Origin: Arthrobacter sp. OAP107
Lineage (GTDB): Bacteria > Actinomycetota > Actinomycetes > Actinomycetales > Micrococcaceae
Length of the DNA: 64,000 bases
Assembly: GCF_040546765.1 (NCBI RefSeq)
Contig: NZ_JBEPOK010000001.1
Coordinates: forward strand, 4,712,001-4,776,000
Direction: 5' to 3'
Shown here: positions 60,001 through 64,000 of the stretch, piece by piece
Layout of the letters: each line of letters begins with the position of its first letter
Position numbering within the stretch: the first letter of the stretch is position 1
Program-made: the position numbers and the translations under genes
Notes under the pieces: model-generated
Told to the model about the DNA's origin: nothing
Databases searched by the model: none
Seen by the model: only the letters and a program-made list of their open reading frames with translations

Positions 60001-60981
60001 CTACGCTGACGGCGAAGCTTCCACGGGTGTCCCCGCGTCCAGGGAGTCGCTGGAGAGTATCCCTTTGACCCATGCATGCGCAGCCTGGAATGCCTCGTCG
60101 GACGTGTGCTCCGGCACTACGGGAGCCTGCGCATCGGCACGGCCGTAGGATCCAAGGAACCGCGTGGCGGGGCTGATGCGGTGCAAGCCGGCAAGGGCAT
60201 CGGCCACCCGCGCGTCGCCCACGTGGCCGTCGGCGTCAATGCTGAAGAAGTAGTGGCCCAGGTACTGCCCGGTGGGGCGTGACTCGATGCGGCTCAGATT
60301 CACGCCGCGGGTAGCGAACTGGTCCAGGATTTCCATCAGCGCCCCCGGCCGGTCCTCGGGAAGCGGCACCACCACAGTCGTCTTGTCCGCGCCGGTCCGG
60401 GCGGGCAGGACGCCCGGACGGCTGACCAGGATGAACCGGGTCACTGCGCCGGGGTTGTCGCCGATGTTCTCGGCCAGCACGTGCAATCCGGGTTGCTCTG
60501 CAGCGACAATCGGCGCGCAGATGGCAGCGTCATAATGCGCCTCATCCTCCAGCAGGCCCATCGCAGCAGCAGCCGTTGAGGACCCCGGAATGTATTCTGC
60601 GCCAGGAATATGCGCGTCCACCCACAGGCGGCACTGGGCCCAGGCGTGGCCGTGAGTGGAGATCCGGCGGATGTGGGAGAACTCGGTTCCGGGCCTGGCC
60701 ACCAGCACGAAGCTGATGGGCACCAGGGCCTCGCGGATGATCCGCAGTTCCTGTCCTGTGGCAATGGCGTCCAGGGTGGCCGTGACGCCGCCCTCCACCG
60801 AGTTCTCGATGGGCACCATCGCAGCGTCGACAGATCCCTCCCGCACCCTGTCCAGCGCCGCGTTGACGTTGGAGGACGGGATTCGCACGGCCTCGGCAGC
60901 ATCAGGAACCTGCAGGAGCGCCGCCTCCGTAAACGTGCCCTCGGGGCCGAGGAAAGTGTAGGTGCGGCGGGCGGAGGGCAT
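60001..60981 (-). CDS. pheA: Prephenate dehydratase
   Basis: A 326-residue monofunctional PheA that makes phenylpyruvate for phenylalanine synthesis. The catalytic domain has FLGPEGTFTEAAL, VPIENSVEGGVTATLD, STHGHAWAQCR and the TRF motif AVTRFILVS. A C-terminal ACT domain (ALMEILDQFATRGVNLSRIE, ESRP) binds Phe for feedback. There is no chorismate mutase domain. ATG 60981 follows AAGGA. Confidence 0.95.
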   Translation of the reverse strand: MPSARRTYTFLGPEGTFTEAALLQVPDAAEAVRIPSSNVNAALDRVREGSVDAAMVPIENSVEGGVTATLDAIATGQELRIIREALVPISFVLVARPGTEFSHIRRISTHGHAWAQCRLWVDAHIPGAEYIPGSSTAAAAMGLLEDEAHYDAAICAPIVAAEQPGLHVLAENIGDNPGAVTRFILVSRPGVLPARTGADKTTVVVPLPEDRPGALMEILDQFATRGVNLSRIESRPTGQYLGHYFFSIDADGHVGDARVADALAGLHRISPATRFLGSYGRADAQAPVVPEHTSDEAFQAAHAWVKGILSSDSLDAGTPVEASPSA

Positions 60982-61043
60982 AGATATTCCTTTGCGGATG
61001 GGAAGGGAAAGACGGCGGCGGGCCCGCCTGATGGCGGAAAGGC

Positions 61044-61370
61044 CTACAGAACCACGGGCTTGAGGCCGTTGTCGGACACCAGCGGCTTGCCGGATTCCAG
61101 CCACTGGTCCATGCCGCCGGCCACGTTCACCGCCGAGTATCCCTGGCCCACCAGCCACTGCGCTGCGCGGAAGGAGCGCCCGCCGGTCCGGCAGATGACA
61201 TACAGGTCCTCGTCCGGGTCAAGGTCGTCCAGGCGTCCGGGCAGCTGGTCCATCGGGATGTGCAGGGCGCCTTCAGCGTGGCCTGCTGACCATTCGTAGT
61301 CCTCCCGCACGTCCAGGATGGTGGCGTCCGCGGGGACGTCGTTCACGGTGACGGTATCGAAGTCGCTCAT
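61044..61370 (-). CDS. Rhodanese-like domain protein
   Basis: A 108-residue single rhodanese domain. The active-site Cys is in LYVICRTGGRSFRAAQWL, with DVREDYEWSAGHAEGALHIP before it. It could carry sulfane sulfur; the acceptor is unknown. It is 62 bp upstream of pheA on the same strand and may be cotranscribed. Confidence 0.9.
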   Translation of the reverse strand: MSDFDTVTVNDVPADATILDVREDYEWSAGHAEGALHIPMDQLPGRLDDLDPDEDLYVICRTGGRSFRAAQWLVGQGYSAVNVAGGMDQWLESGKPLVSDNGLKPVVL

Positions 61371-61492
61371 GGGAGTCCTCTCCTTGGCCTCAAGCTCTCA
61401 GCTCCAGCGTATCGCCAGCACAGCGCCCCGCACCCGCCCGCCGGCACAGGTTACGCTGGTCCGAAGCCCGCGAGCCGCCGCAAAGGAGCACA

Positions 61493-62971
61493 GTGTCCGC
61501 CCCAAACACCCTGGCTGACATCCACCGCCTGCCGGCCGTCGAGCTGAGGTCGGCGCTTCGTTCCGGGGAGCTTTCTGCCCGCGAGGTCACGGAGCATTTC
61601 CTGGCGCGGATCGAGGAATCGAACCCGAGGCTGGGCGCGTTCATTACCGTCACCGGGCCGAGGGCAGTGGCCGAGGCCGCAGCAGCTGACGCCCGGTTCG
61701 CCCGGCGTCGTGCAGGCGAACCGCTCCCGCCGCTGCACGGGATGCCTGTTGCGTTCAAGGACCTCACCGACGTTGCCGGCGTGGTCACCACCCACGGCAG
61801 CGCAGCGCTGGACCGGCGTCCGGCACCGGCCGACGGCGCCCTCGCGGCGGCCCTCAGGGGTGCAGGCGCCATCTCCCTGGGCAAGACCCAGGTCCCCGAA
61901 TTCGGGCTGACGGCCTACAGCGAAAACCGCATCGCACCGCCGTCGCGCAATCCCTATGCCCTCAGCCGGAGCTCGGGAGGCTCCTCGGGCGGCAGCGCCG
62001 CTGCCGTGGCGGCGGGGCTGGTGCCGTTCGCGCCCGGAACCGACGGCGGCGGGTCGATCCGGATTCCGGCGGCGGCATGCGGGCTGCTGGGCCTGAAACC
62101 TGGCCGGGGCGTGGTGCCGGCCAGCGAAAGCAGCGGGGATCCCGCCGGCCTGGTGGTGGCCGGACCGCTGGCGCGTACCGCGGCCGACGCCGCACTGTTG
62201 CTCGATGTCCTGTCGCCCGAAGGCCCGGCCACCAATGGGTCTGCCCCGAACGTCGCGGGAAGCCCCGACGGGACGGGTTACCTTGATGCCGTGCACCGCG
62301 CCCCTGCTCCGCTGCGGATCGGCGTCAGCCTGGACAGCCCCTGGGCCGGGATCTTCCCGTTCACCCCGGATCCTGAGGCACTGGACGCGCTGGACGCCGG
62401 CGTCCGGCTGCTCACCGGTGCCGGGCACGACGTCGTCGAGGCTGGGATCCGGTACGACAACCGCTACCCCGACGCCTTCACCACCGCCTGGACGGCAGGG
62501 GTGGGTGCGGCCCGGATCGCGCCGCACCGCGAGGCCCTGCTGACGCCCCTGACGCGGACCTTCCGGCGGCGCGCGCAGCAGCGGAGCGCCGCCAAGCTCA
62601 ACGAGTGCCTGGCGTTCCTGAGGCAGTTCGAGCGCGACACTCTGGCGCAGTACTCGGCCTGGGACCTGGTCCTGACACCTGCATTGGCTCAGACACCGCG
62701 CCCGGTGGGATGGTTCACCGGATCCGGCCACGGTGATGGCCGGTGGCCGTCACCGGAATGGGCAGGCGACGCCGACGGCGACTACCGCAGGCAGTGCGAA
62801 TTCGCCCCGTGGTCGTCCATGGTCAACGTGTGCGGGCTGCCGGCCGTCAGCATTCCCGTGCACTGGACCGGGGGCAGCCCCGGAGCGGGGCTGCCGATGG
62901 GCATCCAGCTGATTGGCCGCCCCGGCTCGGAAGCACTGCTGCTTCAGGTGGCGGCCCAACTGGGGTTCTAA
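61493..62971 (+). CDS. Amidase of the amidase-signature family
   Basis: A 492-residue serine hydrolase with the Ser-cisSer-Lys triad: Lys in VAFKDLTDVAG, cis-Ser and glycine-rich SRSSGGSSGGSAAAVAAG, nucleophile Ser in GTDGGGSIRIPAA. Such enzymes cleave amides or act as amidotransferase subunits; no gatB/gatC is nearby, so it is a free-standing amidase of unknown substrate. GTG 61493 starts the frame. It is convergent with the DUF4190 gene, 4 bp apart. Confidence 0.88.
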   Translation: MSAPNTLADIHRLPAVELRSALRSGELSAREVTEHFLARIEESNPRLGAFITVTGPRAVAEAAAADARFARRRAGEPLPPLHGMPVAFKDLTDVAGVVTTHGSAALDRRPAPADGALAAALRGAGAISLGKTQVPEFGLTAYSENRIAPPSRNPYALSRSSGGSSGGSAAAVAAGLVPFAPGTDGGGSIRIPAAACGLLGLKPGRGVVPASESSGDPAGLVVAGPLARTAADAALLLDVLSPEGPATNGSAPNVAGSPDGTGYLDAVHRAPAPLRIGVSLDSPWAGIFPFTPDPEALDALDAGVRLLTGAGHDVVEAGIRYDNRYPDAFTTAWTAGVGAARIAPHREALLTPLTRTFRRRAQQRSAAKLNECLAFLRQFERDTLAQYSAWDLVLTPALAQTPRPVGWFTGSGHGDGRWPSPEWAGDADGDYRRQCEFAPWSSMVNVCGLPAVSIPVHWTGGSPGAGLPMGIQLIGRPGSEALLLQVAAQLGF

Positions 62972-62975
62972 CGGG

Positions 62976-63485
62976 TCAGATGGTGCCGGAGGTGCCGGCG
63001 ACGCTCGCCAGGATGGTGATCCCCACGATCGCGAGGACGGTCAGGACCAGGCCGAGGTACCCCATCACCAGCCCGGCAATGGCGAAGCCGCGGCCCGACG
63101 GTTCACGGCGCAGCGCCAGGTGGCCCAGGATCACGGCGGCGAGCTGCGGCAGGATGAAGAAACCGAAGCCCAGGTAGATGGCGATGCCGCAGCACAGGCT
63201 GGCGATGCTCAGGCCCTTCGGCTGGGGTGCCGCGCCGTAGTACGACGGCTGGCCGTAAGGGCTGGGGTACTGCTGACCGTACTGGCTCGAATATTGCTGG
63301 CCGTACTGGTAGCCGTACTGCTGTCCATAGGGGCTGGCCGGCTGGCTGTACTGTGCCGGGTTGTACAGCGGCGGATCGTAGAGCGGCGGGGCCGGGATGT
63401 CCGGGCCCTGGGTGCTGTACGACGGTGGCTGGTCGTGGGTGTCCGGTGTCGGCTCATCGCCGGATCCGTGACGCGGCTCTGTCAT
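62976..63485 (-). CDS. DUF4190 membrane protein with a Tyr/Gln-rich N-terminus
   Basis: A 169-residue protein. The first 90 residues are low complexity, with repeated YGQQ units (YGQQYGYQYGQQYSS) and Pro, probably disordered and cytoplasmic. Two helices follow (LSIASLCCGIAIYLGFGFFI with LPQLAAVILGHLAL, then FAIAGLVMGYLGLVLTVLAI), typical of DUF4190. Function unknown. ATG 63485 was chosen. Confidence 0.8.
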   Translation of the reverse strand: MTEPRHGSGDEPTPDTHDQPPSYSTQGPDIPAPPLYDPPLYNPAQYSQPASPYGQQYGYQYGQQYSSQYGQQYPSPYGQPSYYGAAPQPKGLSIASLCCGIAIYLGFGFFILPQLAAVILGHLALRREPSGRGFAIAGLVMGYLGLVLTVLAIVGITILASVAGTSGTI

Positions 63486-63556
63486 GGAAATCCCCCTCAA
63501 TTGGTCCTCAACAGAACATTACCGCCGCCACCACGGCAATGGCTCGGGAAGCCTGC

Positions 63557-64000
63557 TCACTTGGGTAGCAGCTCCCACATCAGCCAGAGGGGCGGCGCCA
63601 GCAGTGCTGCGGAGACCAGGCCCGCGACGAGCGACCTTCCGACGACGCGCAGCACGGTGACCGGCCTCCGCTCCCGGCCGTATAGGTAATGCGGTGGAAT
63701 GGGTCGTCTCTGGTCGGGGCGGGATGTAGCCGGGCGGCCAGTGGCCGAACGGTACACAGGGTTCTGGACGGTGCCGGCCTCCGGCACCTGCGGACGGGTG
63801 AGGAGTTGCCCGAGCTGCGTGTAGAGCAACAGGACCGAGGGCGCATCCAGCACATCCGGCAGGTTGGTCACGGCGGCCGCCATGCAGTCGATCCCCCGCA
63901 CCTCAATGCCCGACCCGGTGGTGCCCTGCAATACCGGCTGGGCCGTCAGGCAGATCAGGGACCGGACCAGCCTCCGCCACGGTGCCGGCAGGACCGCAGC
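63557..64000 (-). CDS. Hypothetical membrane protein (3' part only)
   Basis: The frame is open from the right edge (AAVLPAPWRRLVRSLICLTA at the boundary), so only the last 147 codons are inside. It has a soluble part with NLPDVLDAPSVLLLYTQLGQ, a Pro/Arg-rich linker and a C-terminal helix (VAGLVSAALLAPPLWLMWEL). No family was recognised. Confidence 0.55.
   Translation of the reverse strand, partial: AAVLPAPWRRLVRSLICLTAQPVLQGTTGSGIEVRGIDCMAAAVTNLPDVLDAPSVLLLYTQLGQLLTRPQVPEAGTVQNPVYRSATGRPATSRPDQRRPIPPHYLYGRERRPVTVLRVVGRSLVAGLVSAALLAPPLWLMWELLPK

Noticed and set aside
1..64000. CRISPR array, prophage, integrative element or insertion sequence
   Set aside because: No regularly spaced repeats with unique spacers, no transposase or integrase, and no tRNA-linked attachment site were seen.

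Overview
The window is high-GC actinobacterial DNA with dense gene packing and many ATGA/GTGA-type overlaps. The gene content (MndD-type homoprotocatechuate dioxygenase, Lsr2, ClpC, DUF3180, DUF2520, DUF2342 metallopeptidase, SatD-like protein) points to the Micrococcaceae, most likely Arthrobacter or Pseudarthrobacter. This taxon call is inferred from protein resemblance; no database was searched.

Region 1 (1-11.8 kb) is an aromatic-acid catabolic island. The 5' end of a 3-hydroxybenzoate 4-monooxygenase-like gene leaves the left edge. It faces a promoter region with two IclR-type palindromes and one GntR-type palindrome. The plus-strand operon follows: a fumarylacetoacetate-hydrolase/RraA-like fusion, a GntR/FCD regulator, hpaE, a Mn-type homoprotocatechuate 2,3-dioxygenase, hpaH (frameshifted here), hpaI, a gabD-like dehydrogenase, an MHS-family transporter and another aldehyde dehydrogenase. 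Together they would take homoprotocatechuate to pyruvate and succinate, but no hpaF isomerase is visible. Two 66-bp palindromic elements of one family bracket hpaD-hpaH-hpaI.

Region 2 (11.9-25.4 kb) holds an aromatic-acid exporter-like protein, radA, two YcnI/membrane-protein pairs arranged head to head as an inverted duplication, a FabF/KAS-II-like synthase, prfC, disA, mutY and small secreted or membrane proteins. Region 3 (25.5-31.3 kb) holds the PTS-type dihydroxyacetone kinase dhaKLM, a decayed glycosyltransferase remnant, an ArgA-like acetyltransferase and a frameshifted S9 peptidase whose leader can hide its ribosome binding site.

Region 4 (31.4-55.4 kb) is a housekeeping block: clpC, lsr2, lysS, panC, DUF2520, two bPH proteins, DUF3180, folK-folB-folP-folE, ftsH, hpt, tilS, DUF2342 metallopeptidase, dacB and ppa. 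Its order matches, as far as I recall, the Mycobacterium tuberculosis radA-to-ppa segment. Insertions here include two paralogous alpha/beta hydrolases, a DHA2 efflux pump and an AbiEi/DUF559-like gene between inverted repeats. Region 5 (55.6-64 kb) has a SatD-like protein, a Cof-type phosphatase, serS, a diacylglycerol-kinase-type lipid kinase, pheA, a rhodanese, an amidase, a DUF4190 protein and a partial membrane protein.

Single-base +1 shifts interrupt hpaH, the glycosyltransferase remnant (twice), the S9 peptidase, folE and ftsH. Because ftsH and folE are normally intact housekeeping genes, at least some of these may be sequencing or assembly errors. No rRNA, tRNA, CRISPR array, transposase or integrase was recognised.
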